Shown piece by piece: positions 49,518-60,153 of a stretch of DNA of 64,000 bases. A model generated the notes under the pieces. The model did not search any database and was not told where the DNA came from. It saw only the letters and a list, made by a program, of their open reading frames with translations. Origin of the DNA: Pseudomonadota bacterium (GTDB lineage: Bacteria > Desulfobacterota > Desulfovibrionia > Desulfovibrionales > Desulfovibrionaceae); contig JAEYTO010000026.1 in assembly GCA_023433925.1 (NCBI GenBank), positions 1-64,000 on the forward strand. The letters are read 5' to 3'. Position 1 is the stretch's first letter. Each line of letters begins with the position of its first letter. The translations under genes were made by a program, and so were the position numbers.

Positions 49518-50156
49518 ATGCGCGACTCTGTCCGCAAGCAAACCGCCGGAGAACCCGTGGTCTCGCCCTTCCCTTCCACATGCCGCCGCGAATGGCGCGC
49601 GCCCTCGGATGAGGAGTGCTTCGGCTTTTGGGATCTGCACGCCATGCCCGAGCACATCCGCAAGCACAGCCAGCTCGTGGCCGACGTGGCCACGGCCATG
49701 GCCCGGCGCGCGGAAGAGCTGGGCGCGACGATCTGCGTGCAGGCCGTGCGGGCCTCGGCCCTGCTCCACGACCTGGCCAAGGCCTACACCATCGCCTACG
49801 GCGGCAACCACAGCCAGATCGGCGCGGCATGGGCCCTGGAGCTCACGGGCAATCCCCAGGTGTCCCACGGCATCATTCACCACGTGCACTGGCCTTTCGA
49901 GCAAGACCCCGAGCGCCACTTCCTGCCCTTGGCCGTGCTGTACGGCGACAAGCGCGTGCGCCACGACTCCCTCGTCTCCGTCACCGAGCGCTTCGAGGAC
50001 CTCTTCAAGCGCTACGGCCTGACCGAGGAGATCCTGGGGAAGATACGGCGCACCATGGACGAGACGCTTGCCCTGGAACAACGCCTGAACGAATACCTGA
50101 AGGTCGACCTGAATGCGTGTGCTTTTGATCGCGGGAGGCTGGTCCAACGAGCGTGA
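49518..50156 (+). CDS. HD-domain phosphohydrolase
   Basis: This ~212-aa protein carries an HD fold: MPEHIRKHSQLVADVATAMA gives the first His, RASALLHDLAKAYTIAYGG the HD pair, and HGIIHHVHWPF further metal-site His. It probably hydrolyses a nucleotide or phosphoester. The ATG at 49518 has GGAG 8 nt upstream; ATG 49482 lacks a site. Its end overlaps ddl by 44 nt. Confidence 0.82.
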   Translation: MRDSVRKQTAGEPVVSPFPSTCRREWRAPSDEECFGFWDLHAMPEHIRKHSQLVADVATAMARRAEELGATICVQAVRASALLHDLAKAYTIAYGGNHSQIGAAWALELTGNPQVSHGIIHHVHWPFEQDPERHFLPLAVLYGDKRVRHDSLVSVTERFEDLFKRYGLTEEILGKIRRTMDETLALEQRLNEYLKVDLNACAFDRGRLVQRA

Positions 50157-51033
50157 GGTCTCCCTGTCCGGCGCGGCCAAGATCCATGACGCTCTCGCGC
50201 GCCTGGGCTGCAAGGTGACCCGCCTGGACCCCGCCGAGCGCTTCGACGACATCCTCGCTCTGGCCTCGGAAGCCGACTTCGCCTTCATCAACATGCACGG
50301 CATGCCCGGCGAGGACGGCCTCGTGCAGGCATTGCTGGAGCAGGCTGACTGCCCCTACCAGGGCTCGGGGCCCAAGGCCTCCTTCCTGGCCCTGAACAAG
50401 GCCGCGGCCAAGCAGGTCTTCGCCCGCGCCGGCATCCCCACGCCGCGCTGGGAATACCTGCCGGGCAGGCCCAAGGCCGGCTGGGCCACGAAGCTCGGCT
50501 TCCCGCTGTTCGTCAAGCCGAACATGGGCGGCTCCAGCCTGGACCTGTGCCGGGTGGCCCGCGCCGAGGACCTCGCGCCGACCATGGAACGCATCTTCGC
50601 CCGCGGGGAGACCGTGCTCCTGGAGGAGGCCGTGCACGGCCAGGAGGTCACCAGCGCCATCCTGGGCGAGGAGGCCTTGCCGCTCATCCTCATCCGGCCC
50701 TCGGACTCGGCTTTCTTCGACTACCGTTGCAAGTACACTCCGGGCGGGGCCGAGGAGATTTGCCCCGCGCCCATCCCGGAGAATGTCGCCCGCCGCGTGC
50801 GGGATCTGGCGCTGCGCGCGCACAAGGCCCTGGGGCTTCGCGGCTACAGCCGCGCCGACTTCATGCTCGCCGGCGACTCGCCGTTCATCCTCGAGGTGAA
50901 CACGCTGCCGGGCATGACCCCCACGAGCCTCGTGCCTCAGGCCGCCCGCGAGGCCGGGCTGGATTTCGACGCGCTCATCCGGCGGCTCATGGACCTGGGC
51001 CTTGAGGCCCGCGGCCGCGGGCCCAAGGGCTAG
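50113..51033 (+). CDS. ddl: D-alanine--D-alanine ligase
   Basis: This 306-aa ATP-grasp enzyme supplies D-Ala-D-Ala for peptidoglycan. Visible are VLLIAGGWSNEREVSLSGA, NMHGMPGEDGLVQALLE, PLFVKPNMGGSSLDLCRV (ATP loop) and FILEVNTLPGMTPTSLVP (metal and substrate). Length is normal. The start lies within the previous HD gene, suggesting translational coupling. Confidence 0.95.
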   Translation: MRVLLIAGGWSNEREVSLSGAAKIHDALARLGCKVTRLDPAERFDDILALASEADFAFINMHGMPGEDGLVQALLEQADCPYQGSGPKASFLALNKAAAKQVFARAGIPTPRWEYLPGRPKAGWATKLGFPLFVKPNMGGSSLDLCRVARAEDLAPTMERIFARGETVLLEEAVHGQEVTSAILGEEALPLILIRPSDSAFFDYRCKYTPGGAEEICPAPIPENVARRVRDLALRAHKALGLRGYSRADFMLAGDSPFILEVNTLPGMTPTSLVPQAAREAGLDFDALIRRLMDLGLEARGRGPKG

Positions 51034-51079
51034 GGCCCACTCTGCCTGGCGCGTGCCGGCGGGTCCCCATGGAGAATTC

Positions 51080-52363
51080 ATGAACGCATCCCTGGCCATG
51101 TCCTTCGCGCGCGCGGTCTACGGCCTGGGCTGGTCCATGGCCATGCCCCTGCTGCGCCGCAACCGCCGCCTGCGCGAGGGCTTCGACCAGCGAATCCTGG
51201 CCAGCCCCCTGCCCGAGTCCGAGCTGTGGATCCAGGCCGCCTCGGGCGGCGAAGCCTACCTGGCCGAGGAGGTCCTGCGCGCCCTGGCCAGCGAGATACG
51301 GCCTTTCACGGCCCTGGCCACGACGAACACGGTCCAGGGCTTGGCCATCCTGGACAAGGCCGCCGCCGGCCTGTCCGTCCAAGGGCAAGGACCGCGCGTG
51401 GCCACGGCCTACTGCCCCTTCGACAAGCCCGAGATCATGGCCGGCGCGCTTCGCCAGGTCCGGCCCAAGGCCGTCGTGCTCCTGGAATCCGAGATCTGGC
51501 CCGGCCTGCTCACCGCCTGCCGGGAACAGGGCGTGCCCGCGATCCTGGTCAACGGCCGCATGCGCCCGCGCAGCCTGGCCGGCTACCTGACGGCCCAGGG
51601 AATCATGCGCGCCATGGCGCCCAGCGAGATCCTGGCCATGTCCGAGGCGGACGCCAACCGTTTCGGCCTGCTCTTCGGCCACGAGCGCGTGTCGGTCATG
51701 CCCAACATCAAGTTCGACCGTGTGCGCCTGGGCGAGGACTTGCCCCCTGCCCGGAACTCCTTGGCCCATCTGCTGCGGCCCGACGCGCCCTTGGTGGTGC
51801 TGGGCTCCGTGCGCGAGGAAGAGGAGCCGCTCGTGGAGCGGGTCATCCTTAAGCTCCTGCATGAGCAACCGGCCACGGTGGTCGGACTCTTCCCCAGGCA
51901 CATGGAGCGCGTGGGGGCCTGGCAGGGGCGGCTTGCGCGGGCCAAGCTGCGCTTCATCCGGCGCAGCGGCCTGCTGGGGCCCGCCGCGCCGGGCACGGTC
52001 ATCCTCTGGGACGCCTTCGGCGAGTTGAACGCGGCCTACCACCTGGCCCGCGCGGCCTTCGTGGGCGGCAGCCTCGTCCCCCTGGGCGGCCAGAACTTCC
52101 TGGAGCCGCTGGCCGCGGGCGTGGCCCCGGTCATCGGCCCCTACTTCGACAACTTCACCTGGATCGGCGCCGGGCTCATGGACATGGGCCTGGTCAGCGT
52201 GGCCCGTACCCCGGAGGACGTAGCCCAGGCCCTCGCGGCGGGTCTCAAACGGCCCAGACCGCGTGAGACGGTGCGCGCGCGCGCCGAGGAGTTCGTGGCC
52301 GCGCGCCGCGGCGGCGCGACATTCGCCGCGAAGTGTATTGCCAAGCATCTCCAGACATACTAG
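51080..52363 (+). CDS. waaA: Kdo transferase (GT30)
   Basis: This 427-aa inner-membrane-associated enzyme adds Kdo to lipid IVA. Conserved parts include [19 protein letters not shown] near the acceptor site, [35 protein letters not shown] and the C-terminal [24 protein letters not shown] precedes the ATG at 51080. kdsB follows 20 nt later; kdsD is elsewhere in the window. Confidence 0.95.
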   Translation: MNASLAMSFARAVYGLGWSMAMPLLRRNRRLREGFDQRILASPLPESELWIQAASGGEAYLAEEVLRALASEIRPFTALATTNTVQGLAILDKAAAGLSVQGQGPRVATAYCPFDKPEIMAGALRQVRPKAVVLLESEIWPGLLTACREQGVPAILVNGRMRPRSLAGYLTAQGIMRAMAPSEILAMSEADANRFGLLFGHERVSVMPNIKFDRVRLGEDLPPARNSLAHLLRPDAPLVVLGSVREEEEPLVERVILKLLHEQPATVVGLFPRHMERVGAWQGRLARAKLRFIRRSGLLGPAAPGTVILWDAFGELNAAYHLARAAFVGGSLVPLGGQNFLEPLAAGVAPVIGPYFDNFTWIGAGLMDMGLVSVARTPEDVAQALAAGLKRPRPRETVRARAEEFVAARRGGATFAAKCIAKHLQTY

Positions 52364-52383
52364 AAGACGCGGATTTGCACGCC

Positions 52384-53139
52384 ATGACACAACCAAAATG
52401 CCACGGAATCATCCCCGCGCGCTTCGCCTCGTCGCGCTTCCCGGGCAAGCCGCTCGCGCCGATCCTCGGCCGGCCCATGCTCTGGCACGTCCATGCGCGC
52501 GCCAGCCGCTGCCCCGAGCTGACCCAGGTCGTGCTGGCCACCGAGGACGCGCGTATCGCCCAGGCCTGCGCGGACCTGGGCATCCCCGCGGTCATGACCT
52601 CGGATCGGCACGAGAGCGGCACGGACCGCGTGCTGGAGGCCGCGACCCTGCTCGGCGTGCCGGACGAGGCCGTGGTGGTGAACATCCAAGGCGACGAGCC
52701 GGCGCTGGAGCCGGCCATGCTCTCGGCCCTGGTGGCGCCCTTCGCGGACGCATCCGTGCGCGTGGCCACCCTGGCCAAGGAGATCACGGCCGAACGGGCG
52801 TCCAGCCCCAACCAGGTCAAGGTAGCCATTGCCAAGGACGGCCGGGCGCTCTATTTCTCCCGCGCACCCATCCCCTTCCCACGGGATGACGCGCAGGCGA
52901 CCTATTTCGGCCATATCGGTTTGTACGCCTTCCGCATGGAAACGCTGCGGCGCTTCGCGGAACTCGGGCCGAGCCCCTTGGAGGATCGGGAGAAGCTTGA
53001 GCAGCTGCGCCTGCTCGAAGCCGGCATCCCCATTCACGTGGTGCTCACGGAACACGACAGCTGCGGCGTGGACAGCCCCGAGGACGTCCAGCGCGCCGAG
53101 CGCATGCTTACGGAGAAAACCAAATGCGAGCCATTCTAG
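52384..53139 (+). CDS. kdsB: CMP-Kdo synthetase
   Basis: This 251-aa enzyme activates Kdo with CTP. It starts [20 protein letters not shown], a typical nucleotidyltransferase loop, followed by [25 protein letters not shown] and [12 protein letters not shown]. Its C-terminus overlaps carA by 16 nt. Supplies waaA just upstream. Confidence 0.96.
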   Translation: MTQPKCHGIIPARFASSRFPGKPLAPILGRPMLWHVHARASRCPELTQVVLATEDARIAQACADLGIPAVMTSDRHESGTDRVLEAATLLGVPDEAVVVNIQGDEPALEPAMLSALVAPFADASVRVATLAKEITAERASSPNQVKVAIAKDGRALYFSRAPIPFPRDDAQATYFGHIGLYAFRMETLRRFAELGPSPLEDREKLEQLRLLEAGIPIHVVLTEHDSCGVDSPEDVQRAERMLTEKTKCEPF

Positions 53140-54251
53140 CCCTAGAGGACGGCGCCTGGTTCGAGGGTCGTTCCTTCACCGGCGCCGGCGAGACGAGCGG
53201 CGAGGTCATCTTCAACACCGGCATGACCGGCTACCAGGAGGTGCTCACCGACCCCTCCTACGTGGGCCAGATGGTCTGCATGACCTACCCGCACATCGGC
53301 AACTACGGTGTCAACCTGGAGGACGTGGAATCCGACCGGGTGCAAGTCGGCGCCTTCATCGTCAAGGAGTGCTGCCGCATCCCCTCCAACTGGCGGGCCA
53401 AGGAATCCCTGCCCGAGTACCTCGTGCGCCACGGCGTCATGGGCATCGAGGGTGTCGACACCCGCGCGCTCACCCGCCATTTGCGCATCCACGGCGCCCA
53501 GCGCGGCATCATCTCCACGGCCGAGGCCGATCCCGCGCGCCTGTCCGCCCGCGCCCGCAAGCTGCCGTCCATGGAGGGGCTGAACCTGGCCGACAAGGTC
53601 ACGCCCAAGGGGCCCTACATATGGACCGGCGGCGCGCCCAGGGCCGTGACCCTCAAGGACGGACGCTACGACTGGCCCGGACCCGGTCCGCGCGTGGTGG
53701 CCTTCGACTTCGGCACGAAGTGGAACATCCTGCGCCTGCTCGCGGCCCAGGGCCTGGATCTGCTCATGGTGCCCGCGTCCTTCACGGCCGCGCAGGTGGA
53801 CGCACTGGCTCCCGACGCCCTGTTCTACTCCAATGGCCCCGGCGACCCGGCGGCGCTGACGGATGTGGTGACGAACCTGCGCGAGCTCGCCGGGCGCTAT
53901 CCCGTGGCCGGCATCTGCCTGGGCCACCAGCTCCTGGGCCTGGCCCTGGGCGGCAAGACCTTCAAGCTCAAGTTCGGCCACCACGGCCTGAACCACCCGG
54001 TCAAGGACCTGACCACGGGCAAGATCGAGATATCCTCTCAGAATCACGGTTTCTGCGTGGACATAAGCGGCCTGGATTTCCTGGAAAAGACGCACGTGAA
54101 CCTCAACGACGGCACCCTGGAGGGCTTCCGTCACAAGGAGCGGCCCATCCTGGCCATCCAGCACCATCCCGAGGCCGGGCCGGGCCCGCACGACAGCGGC
54201 TACTTCTTCTCCCGCTTCCGGGACATCATCCGGCAGACCACCGGAAAATAG
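53124..54251 (+). CDS. carA: Carbamoyl-phosphate synthase, small subunit
   Basis: This 375-aa glutaminase subunit delivers ammonia to CarB. The N-terminal domain has [20 protein letters not shown]; the class I amidotransferase domain has the nucleophile Cys in [15 protein letters not shown] and the His-Glu pair in [16 protein letters not shown]. carB is about 40 kb away. It overlaps kdsB, so it may be expressed with LPS genes. Confidence 0.97.
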   Translation: MRAILALEDGAWFEGRSFTGAGETSGEVIFNTGMTGYQEVLTDPSYVGQMVCMTYPHIGNYGVNLEDVESDRVQVGAFIVKECCRIPSNWRAKESLPEYLVRHGVMGIEGVDTRALTRHLRIHGAQRGIISTAEADPARLSARARKLPSMEGLNLADKVTPKGPYIWTGGAPRAVTLKDGRYDWPGPGPRVVAFDFGTKWNILRLLAAQGLDLLMVPASFTAAQVDALAPDALFYSNGPGDPAALTDVVTNLRELAGRYPVAGICLGHQLLGLALGGKTFKLKFGHHGLNHPVKDLTTGKIEISSQNHGFCVDISGLDFLEKTHVNLNDGTLEGFRHKERPILAIQHHPEAGPGPHDSGYFFSRFRDIIRQTTGK

Positions 54252-54297
54252 CAGACGCAAGCAAAGGGGGAGACCTCAAAAAAAACCGAGGAGCGCA

Positions 54298-55104
54298 ATG
54301 TCCACCGATCTCATCAAGGCGCGCGCGATCATAGCGGCCGTGACCCCCAACGCCAAGCAGCGCAAGCTCGTGCCGGCCGTGAACAGCCTTTACGAGGGCA
54401 TCACCATCGTCCTGCGCAACCCGCTCATGAAGCAGGAGCGCGAGGAGTTCACCAAGCTCATCGAGGCGGCCGTGTACCAGCTCGCCACGGACCAGGAACT
54501 CAAGAAGGTCTACCCGCTCATCATCACCTATGAGCCGGGGCGGGAGAAGGACCTGCTCGGCACCTTGCGCGACATCCTCAACGTGCTCACCTCCGAGACC
54601 ACGGACAAGGTCAAGGAGGTCATCGCCGACCGCGACAAGCGCAAGCAGGATCTGCTGCTCAAAGTCCAGGCGCTGCTCGACAACAACGAGGCCGGCCTGG
54701 CCAAGTCCACGGCCGACAGGCTCATCTCGGATTACCCCTCGGACATCACGCTTCGCGCCGATATCGCCGACCGCTTCCTGCGCGCCGAGTGCTATCCCGA
54801 GGCCTACGGCTATCTGGAAGAGGCCCTGCAACAGGACCCCGAAGCCGTCTTTCTCTACAACCGCATCGGCATCGTCCTGCGCAAGATGAAGGACTTCCAC
54901 ACGGCCGAGAAGTACTACCTGCGCGCCCTGGAATTCTCGGGCCAGGACGAGTACCTCCTCTTCAACGTCGGCCGCCTGTACGCTGATTGGCGGCGCTGGT
55001 CCCAGGCCAAGGAGTTCGCCGAGAAGGCCCTGGCCATCAATCCGGACTTCGACGAGGCCAGGAAGATGCTGGCCTTCGCCGAAAAGAAGCTGAAGAAGCG
55101 CTAG
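54298..55104 (+). CDS. TPR-repeat protein
   Basis: This 268-aa soluble, helical protein has an N-terminal region of unknown type (MSTDLIKARAIIAAVTPNAK to about 110) and TPR-like repeats from about 135 to 265 (ADRFLRAECYPEAYGYLEEA, NRIGIVLRKMKDFHTAEKYY, NVGRLYADWRRWSQAKEFAE). It probably mediates protein contacts. It lies 46 nt after carA, with a GAGG site. Confidence 0.85.
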   Translation: MSTDLIKARAIIAAVTPNAKQRKLVPAVNSLYEGITIVLRNPLMKQEREEFTKLIEAAVYQLATDQELKKVYPLIITYEPGREKDLLGTLRDILNVLTSETTDKVKEVIADRDKRKQDLLLKVQALLDNNEAGLAKSTADRLISDYPSDITLRADIADRFLRAECYPEAYGYLEEALQQDPEAVFLYNRIGIVLRKMKDFHTAEKYYLRALEFSGQDEYLLFNVGRLYADWRRWSQAKEFAEKALAINPDFDEARKMLAFAEKKLKKR

Positions 55105-55196
55105 CCCGCCAGCCCGCCCGGCCGATGGCCCCTCCTCCTCGGTCGATCGAGGAATTGCTTGCCTGGGAAATGCCCACGGGCTAGGAAAATTGCACC

Positions 55197-56312
55197 ATGA
55201 ATATCGTGCACTTCTCCAACAGGGCCCTGGCAGGCTCCCCCCATCGCCTGGCCGGCACGCTCCAGAAGAACACCGCGCACGATGTCCGGCTCATCGACCT
55301 CAAGCGCTACGATCCGGAGAAGGAATGCGGCTGGTTCGAATATGACATCATCTTCCTGGAGCAGTTGGAAGAGGCCGTCGAGGTCGCGCGCAAGGCGGAC
55401 ATCATCCATCTGCACGATGCCCTGGACCTCGACAGCCGCGACTTCGCGCCCATCGACTTCCGCGACTTGAGACGCAAGGGCGTCCTCTTCGTGCGCCAGT
55501 ACCACTCGGCGCCGCGGACCGTCGCCGTGCGCATGGGCAGGCACGCCGAGGACATCGTCGCCTTCGACGAGACGCCCACGCTGGTCATCTCCCGGCACAC
55601 GGAGCGCTTCTACCCGCTGGCCCGCGTGGTGCCGAACATCCTGCCCCACAATCGGCCCGAGTACTCCCCGCTCCTGCCCGAGCGCGACGGCGAGCCCACC
55701 CTGGACATCGCCTTCACGCCGTCCTCGCTCGCGGGCGCCTGGGAGGACCGCTGGAACACCAAGGGTGCGCCGGAAACCACGTCCGTCATGGACCGCGTCG
55801 TGGAGCTGACGGGCTGCTCGGCGCGCACGATCCACGGCAGGCCCCTGCGCGAGGTCCTGAACATCAAGCGCCATGCGCGCATCATCATCGACGATCTGGT
55901 CAACGGGAGCTTCCACCTCTCGGGGCTGGAGGGCATCTGCCTGGGCAAGCCCGTGCTCTGCTACCTCGATGCGCGCACCGACTTCATCCTGCGCGAGATC
56001 TCGGGCGCGTCCGAGAGCCCGTTCATCAACGTGCGTCTGGAGGACGCCGTGGAGGTGCTGCGCCACCTGGTGGAGCATCCCGACGAGACCGCCGCCCTGG
56101 GCAAGGCCGCGCGGACCTGGGTCGAGACCTACTGGCGCGACGATCTCCTGGCCGTGCACTACACCCACGTCTACAACCGCCTGGCCCAGAACCCGGCGCT
56201 CATCACCCGCCAGCGCGCCTTTTCCCTGGACTCACCCGGCGCGGACTTCAAGGCCGCCGTGCTCCCCGAGCTGCTCTACGCAAGCCGGCGCAAGCGCTTC
56301 CTGTCAGACTGA
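55197..56312 (+). CDS. Glycosyltransferase-like protein
   Basis: This 371-aa protein begins MNIVHFSNRALAGSPHRLAG and shows a GT-B-like arrangement, with IIHLHDALDLDSRDF in the first half and HLSGLEGICLGKPVLCYLDA in the second, a typical sugar-nucleotide-binding pattern, then AARTWVETYW. Substrates are unknown. No Shine-Dalgarno site is obvious. It precedes copy 3 of the dispersed repeat. Confidence 0.78.
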   Translation: MNIVHFSNRALAGSPHRLAGTLQKNTAHDVRLIDLKRYDPEKECGWFEYDIIFLEQLEEAVEVARKADIIHLHDALDLDSRDFAPIDFRDLRRKGVLFVRQYHSAPRTVAVRMGRHAEDIVAFDETPTLVISRHTERFYPLARVVPNILPHNRPEYSPLLPERDGEPTLDIAFTPSSLAGAWEDRWNTKGAPETTSVMDRVVELTGCSARTIHGRPLREVLNIKRHARIIIDDLVNGSFHLSGLEGICLGKPVLCYLDARTDFILREISGASESPFINVRLEDAVEVLRHLVEHPDETAALGKAARTWVETYWRDDLLAVHYTHVYNRLAQNPALITRQRAFSLDSPGADFKAAVLPELLYASRRKRFLSD

Positions 56313-56680
56313 AGCGGCCGACCCGGCCCTTTCCGGCCCTGACAATCATCCAGCCGCCAGCAGAACGCGGGATCAGCCCGCCGCATGGAGCATTTTGCCT
56401 TTGAAATGCTCTGCAAGCCATGCGTCGGCACGGCTTGCCGCCGCGTAGGCGGAGGCGCAATCCGCTTGCGCCGTCAACGCCGGAGCGAGCGTCTCAAAGT
56501 CGGACTGCCATAGAACCAGCACCATCAGTCGGTGGCTTTCCACGATCCCGGCTTCCTTTTCCCTCGCAATCATGTATACAGGGGATTGTCCCGGACCTTG
56601 CATCGACATGACGAGGGCCGTCGTGACATCGGGTTGCGGGATCATTGCAGCGAAGGAAAAGGCCTGGCCGGCGCACACGC
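56313..56680. other. 368-bp gap before prsK
   Basis: The gap contains the dispersed repeat copy 3 (56388-56510) and then about 170 bp leading to prsK, including the AT-rich ATCATGTATACAG. I found no gene and no clear sigma-54 site in it. Most likely it holds the prsK promoter. Confidence 0.4.
56388..56510. repeat. Dispersed 122-bp inverted-repeat element, copy 3
   Basis: Left end GAGCATTTTGCCTTTGAAAT; right end read inward GGCAGTCCGACTTTGAGACG. The core has GCAAGCCATGC / GCACGGCTTGC (one mismatch) and GCGCAA / TTGCGC stems. Same orientation as copies 1 and 2. Confidence 0.8.
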
Positions 56681-58759
56681 ATGAACATGCCGCTCATATC
56701 CCTGCTATCCATGGCCGCCATCTTCAGCGTCCTGGCGTACATCACGCTGCTGACGACCGTGAGGAACCGCACGGCCGCGGACATGGGCCTGGTTTCCGCG
56801 CTCATGGCCACGGCCCTGCTGGAGCTCTTCGATCTCCTGGCCCTCTCCTGGCCCTCCACGCGGGGGATATGGCGGCAGGCCGGCATGTGCGCCGAAGCGC
56901 TGCTCGCCCCGTCGTGGCTCCTCTTCTGCCTCGCGTACGCGCGGGTCAACGGGCTCGTCTCCCTCAGCCGTTCGAGGCTGGCGCTGCTGGCATCCTCGCT
57001 GCTCCTCGCGGCGCCGGTCGCGCTCCTCGGGAGCGGGTCCTTTTTCGGCATCTCGCTGCTTGAGCCGGGCAGCGGCATCCGCCTGGCGAGATGGTCCACT
57101 CCCTTCTACACGGCCCTCATCGCCTTCCTCCTGCTCGCGCTCATGGCCCTGGAGGAGACCTTCACCAACGCCGTCCTCGGCTGCCGCTGGCGCATCAAGC
57201 ATACACTGCTCGGCGCGGGAGCCGTGCTGGCCTCCCATATCCTCTATTTCCTGCACTCGCTCATCAGGGGCGGCATCGACCTGCGGCTGCTGCCCTTGAA
57301 ATCCGTGGGCATTCTCGCGGGAATGCTGCTCCTCTACAGCTCGCACCGCAGGGGGGAGAGCACGGCCCGCATACTTATCTCCCGGCAGGTGGCCTACAAG
57401 TCCCTGGTGCTCTCCGCATTCGGCGTCTACCTCGTCGGCTTCGGCCTCCTGGGGACCACCCAAGGCCTGCTCGCGCCTTCCACGCGCGCGCAGATGCTCC
57501 TGGCGGCGGCGTTCCTGACCGGCCTGGGCCTGCTCGCCCTGTTGCTGTCCGAGCAGGTCCAGCACAGGATCAGGGACTTCATCCAGCGCCATTTCTATGC
57601 GGACAAGCACGACTACCGGGCCCGCTGGAAACAGCTCTCCGAGCGGCTCAACCGCGCGCGCGGCAAGAAGGACCTGCACGACTCCATCCTGATCGCCTTC
57701 TGCGAGACCTTCGGCACGCGAGGCGCCGCCCTGTTCTGGAAGGACGGGTCCACGGGCGGCTACGCGGGGCTGGCCAGGCTGGAGCTGCACGCGGGAAATC
57801 CGGGCGCCATCCCGCCGGACTCCCCGCTCATATGCGAGATGCAAGCCAGGCGGACGGCCCTGGCGCTGGAGGACGGACAGCCTGGTCTTTCCGATGCCTG
57901 GCCAGGGGTCGCATTCGCCGTGCCGCTGATCGTCGGCGGCGCGCTGGAGGGGTTCCTCCTCCTCGGAAAGGGCATCAACACATCCGAGCGCTACGGCTCG
58001 GAAGATCTTGAGCTCATGATGGCCATGGGCCGCCAGTGCGGCTCGTACCTGCTGACCCTGGATCTCGCCGAGGAGCTCGCGCAAGCCCGCGAGCTGGAGC
58101 TTCTGGGCCGGGTCTCGGCCTTCCTCGTCCATGACCTGAAGAACCTCGTCTACACGCTGTCCCTCCTGCTCGATAACGCGCGGGAGCACATGGGCGACCC
58201 CGGCTTCCAGCAGGACATGCTCTCGTCCCTGACGAACACCGTCTCGAAGATGCGCATCCTCATCACCCAGCTCAAGACGCTCCCGGAGAAGCGGGACCTC
58301 ATGCTGGTGCGGACCGACCTGCGGGAGGTCGTCCAGGAGGCCCTGGGCCTGCTGCCCATGGTCGATATCCGCCTCGACGAGGAGCCCGCCCCTGTTTCCG
58401 TGGACAAGGAGGAGATGCGCAAGGTGGTCGTCAATCTCGTGCTCAACGCCCTGGAGGCCAGCGGGAAAAGCCCGGCCGTGACAGTGCACGTGGGCGCCAA
58501 CGGCTCGGCCTTCGTGCGCGTCAGGGACGCCGGCTGCGGCATGGACGACGATTTTCTCCGCGACAGGCTTTTCAGGCCCTTTCAGACGACAAAGAGCAAA
58601 GGCATCGGCATAGGTCTCTTCCAGTGCAAGCACATCGTGGAGGCGCACGGCGGCAAGATCGAGGTGGAGAGCGGCAAGGGGCGGGGCTCCGTGTTCACCG
58701 TGCTCCTGCCTCGCGAAACCGGCCCGCTGACCGCCGCAACAGGAGATCACGGCTCATGA
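56681..58759 (+). CDS. prsK: PEP-CTERM-system sensor histidine kinase PrsK
   Basis: This ~692-aa membrane kinase has about seven or eight membrane segments at the N-terminus (1-300), a GAF-like domain (about 330-470), and a kinase core with phospho-His in FLVHDLKNLVYTLSLLL, N-box NLVLNALEAS, and G-box DAGCGMD. This architecture and its pairing with a sigma-54 regulator and exosortase match PrsK. The start at 56681 lacks a strong ribosome site. Its stop overlaps prsR (ATGA). Confidence 0.9.
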   Translation: MNMPLISLLSMAAIFSVLAYITLLTTVRNRTAADMGLVSALMATALLELFDLLALSWPSTRGIWRQAGMCAEALLAPSWLLFCLAYARVNGLVSLSRSRLALLASSLLLAAPVALLGSGSFFGISLLEPGSGIRLARWSTPFYTALIAFLLLALMALEETFTNAVLGCRWRIKHTLLGAGAVLASHILYFLHSLIRGGIDLRLLPLKSVGILAGMLLLYSSHRRGESTARILISRQVAYKSLVLSAFGVYLVGFGLLGTTQGLLAPSTRAQMLLAAAFLTGLGLLALLLSEQVQHRIRDFIQRHFYADKHDYRARWKQLSERLNRARGKKDLHDSILIAFCETFGTRGAALFWKDGSTGGYAGLARLELHAGNPGAIPPDSPLICEMQARRTALALEDGQPGLSDAWPGVAFAVPLIVGGALEGFLLLGKGINTSERYGSEDLELMMAMGRQCGSYLLTLDLAEELAQARELELLGRVSAFLVHDLKNLVYTLSLLLDNAREHMGDPGFQQDMLSSLTNTVSKMRILITQLKTLPEKRDLMLVRTDLREVVQEALGLLPMVDIRLDEEPAPVSVDKEEMRKVVVNLVLNALEASGKSPAVTVHVGANGSAFVRVRDAGCGMDDDFLRDRLFRPFQTTKSKGIGIGLFQCKHIVEAHGGKIEVESGKGRGSVFTVLLPRETGPLTAATGDHGS

Positions 58760-60138
58760 AAGAGGGGCGCCTGACCGTTCTGGCGGTCGACGACAACGAG
58801 GACATCCGCAAGCAGCTGCGCTGGGGCTTCTCCAGGGAACCCTTCGAGATGCTTTTCGCGGAGGACGCCGACGAGGCCATCCGCCTGTTCCGCAGGCACC
58901 TGCCTCCCGTGGTCATGCTGGACCTCGGACTGCCGCCGCACGAGGAGAGCGCCAGCGAGGGCTTCCGCTGCCTGCGGGCCATGCTGGATTGCGCCCCCCT
59001 GGCCAAGGTCATCGTGATCACCGGCAACGAGGACCGTGGCAATGCCGTTAAGGCCGTGCACGAAGGCGCCTACGACTACTACGCCAAGCCCATCGACCTG
59101 GGCGAGCTGCGGACCATCGTCAACCGCGCCCTGCACCTTCAGGCCATTGAGAACGAGAGCCTCCGGAGCCAGCCGCACGCCCCGGCCGAGGGCGAGCAGT
59201 TCGGCCTCATCGGCCGGCACCGGAAGATGCAGGAATGCCTTGAGACCATCCGCAAGGTGGCCAGGTCGGACATCCCGGTGCTCATCACCGGCGAGTCCGG
59301 CACGGGCAAGGAGCTTGTCGCGCGGGCCATCCACAAGGCCAGCCTGCGCCGCGACGGGCCCATGGTGGCCGTCAACTGCGGGGCCATCCCGGAGAATCTC
59401 CTGGAGTCCGAGTTCTTCGGCCATGAGAAAGGGGCCTTCACGGGCGCCAACACGCGCGTCCGGGGCAAGGTCGAATATGCCTCGGGCGGCAGCCTCTTCC
59501 TCGACGAGATCGGGGAGCTGCCCACGAGCATGCAGGTCAAGCTGCTGAGATTCCTGCAAGACAGGGTTTTCCAGCGCGTGGGCGGACGCGAGGACCTCGT
59601 GGCGGATCTGCGGATCGTCTCGGCCACGAACCAGAACTTGCGGCGCTGCCTGGAGGCCGGAAGCTTCCGCAAGGATCTTTTCTACCGCATAGGCGCCGTG
59701 GTCATCGAGCTGCCGCCGCTCCGGGAGCGCGGAGAGGATGTCGAAACCCTGGCCCGCGTGTTCATGCAGCGGGCCGCGGAAGAGTACGGCGCCAAGCGCC
59801 TGCGCTTCAGCGGGCAGGCCCTGCTGGCGCTGCGTTCGCACAACTGGCCCGGAAACGTGCGCGAGCTGGAGAACAAGGTGCGCCGCGCGGTTGTCCTGGC
59901 CCAGGGCCGGAACATCGAGCCAGCCGACCTCGGCTTGGACGGCGGCGGGCAGGTCCAGGCCAACCCCCTGCACTCCGAGAGCGTGACGCTCAGGGAGGCC
60001 AGGGAGTGGGTCGAGAGGGAGCTGGTCGGGAACACCCTGCACCGCCATGGCGGAAACATCTCCAAGGCCTCCAAGGCCTTGGGCGTCAGCCGGCCGACCC
60101 TGTACGACCTCCTGCGCAAGCACAACCTCGAAATGTAG
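58756..60138 (+). CDS. prsR: PEP-CTERM-box response regulator PrsR (sigma-54 activator)
   Basis: This 460-aa NtrC-type regulator has a receiver domain (phospho-Asp in VVMLDLGLPP, Lys in YAKPIDL), an AAA+ domain (Walker A GESGTGKELVAR, sigma-54 contact GAFTGAN, SLFLDEIGELP), and a Fis-type DNA-binding C-terminus (ISKASKALGVSRPTLYDLLR). It should activate sigma-54 promoters of exosortase substrates and EPS genes. Coupled to prsK by a 4-nt overlap. Confidence 0.92.
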   Translation: MKEGRLTVLAVDDNEDIRKQLRWGFSREPFEMLFAEDADEAIRLFRRHLPPVVMLDLGLPPHEESASEGFRCLRAMLDCAPLAKVIVITGNEDRGNAVKAVHEGAYDYYAKPIDLGELRTIVNRALHLQAIENESLRSQPHAPAEGEQFGLIGRHRKMQECLETIRKVARSDIPVLITGESGTGKELVARAIHKASLRRDGPMVAVNCGAIPENLLESEFFGHEKGAFTGANTRVRGKVEYASGGSLFLDEIGELPTSMQVKLLRFLQDRVFQRVGGREDLVADLRIVSATNQNLRRCLEAGSFRKDLFYRIGAVVIELPPLRERGEDVETLARVFMQRAAEEYGAKRLRFSGQALLALRSHNWPGNVRELENKVRRAVVLAQGRNIEPADLGLDGGGQVQANPLHSESVTLREAREWVERELVGNTLHRHGGNISKASKALGVSRPTLYDLLRKHNLEM

Positions 60139-60153
60139 GCCGTGGGGAGCAGC

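Noticed and set aside
55125..55184. 19-aa ORF (MAPPPRSIEELLAWEMPTG) before the glycosyltransferase
   Set aside because: No ribosome site, no repeats or stem structure suggesting attenuation.
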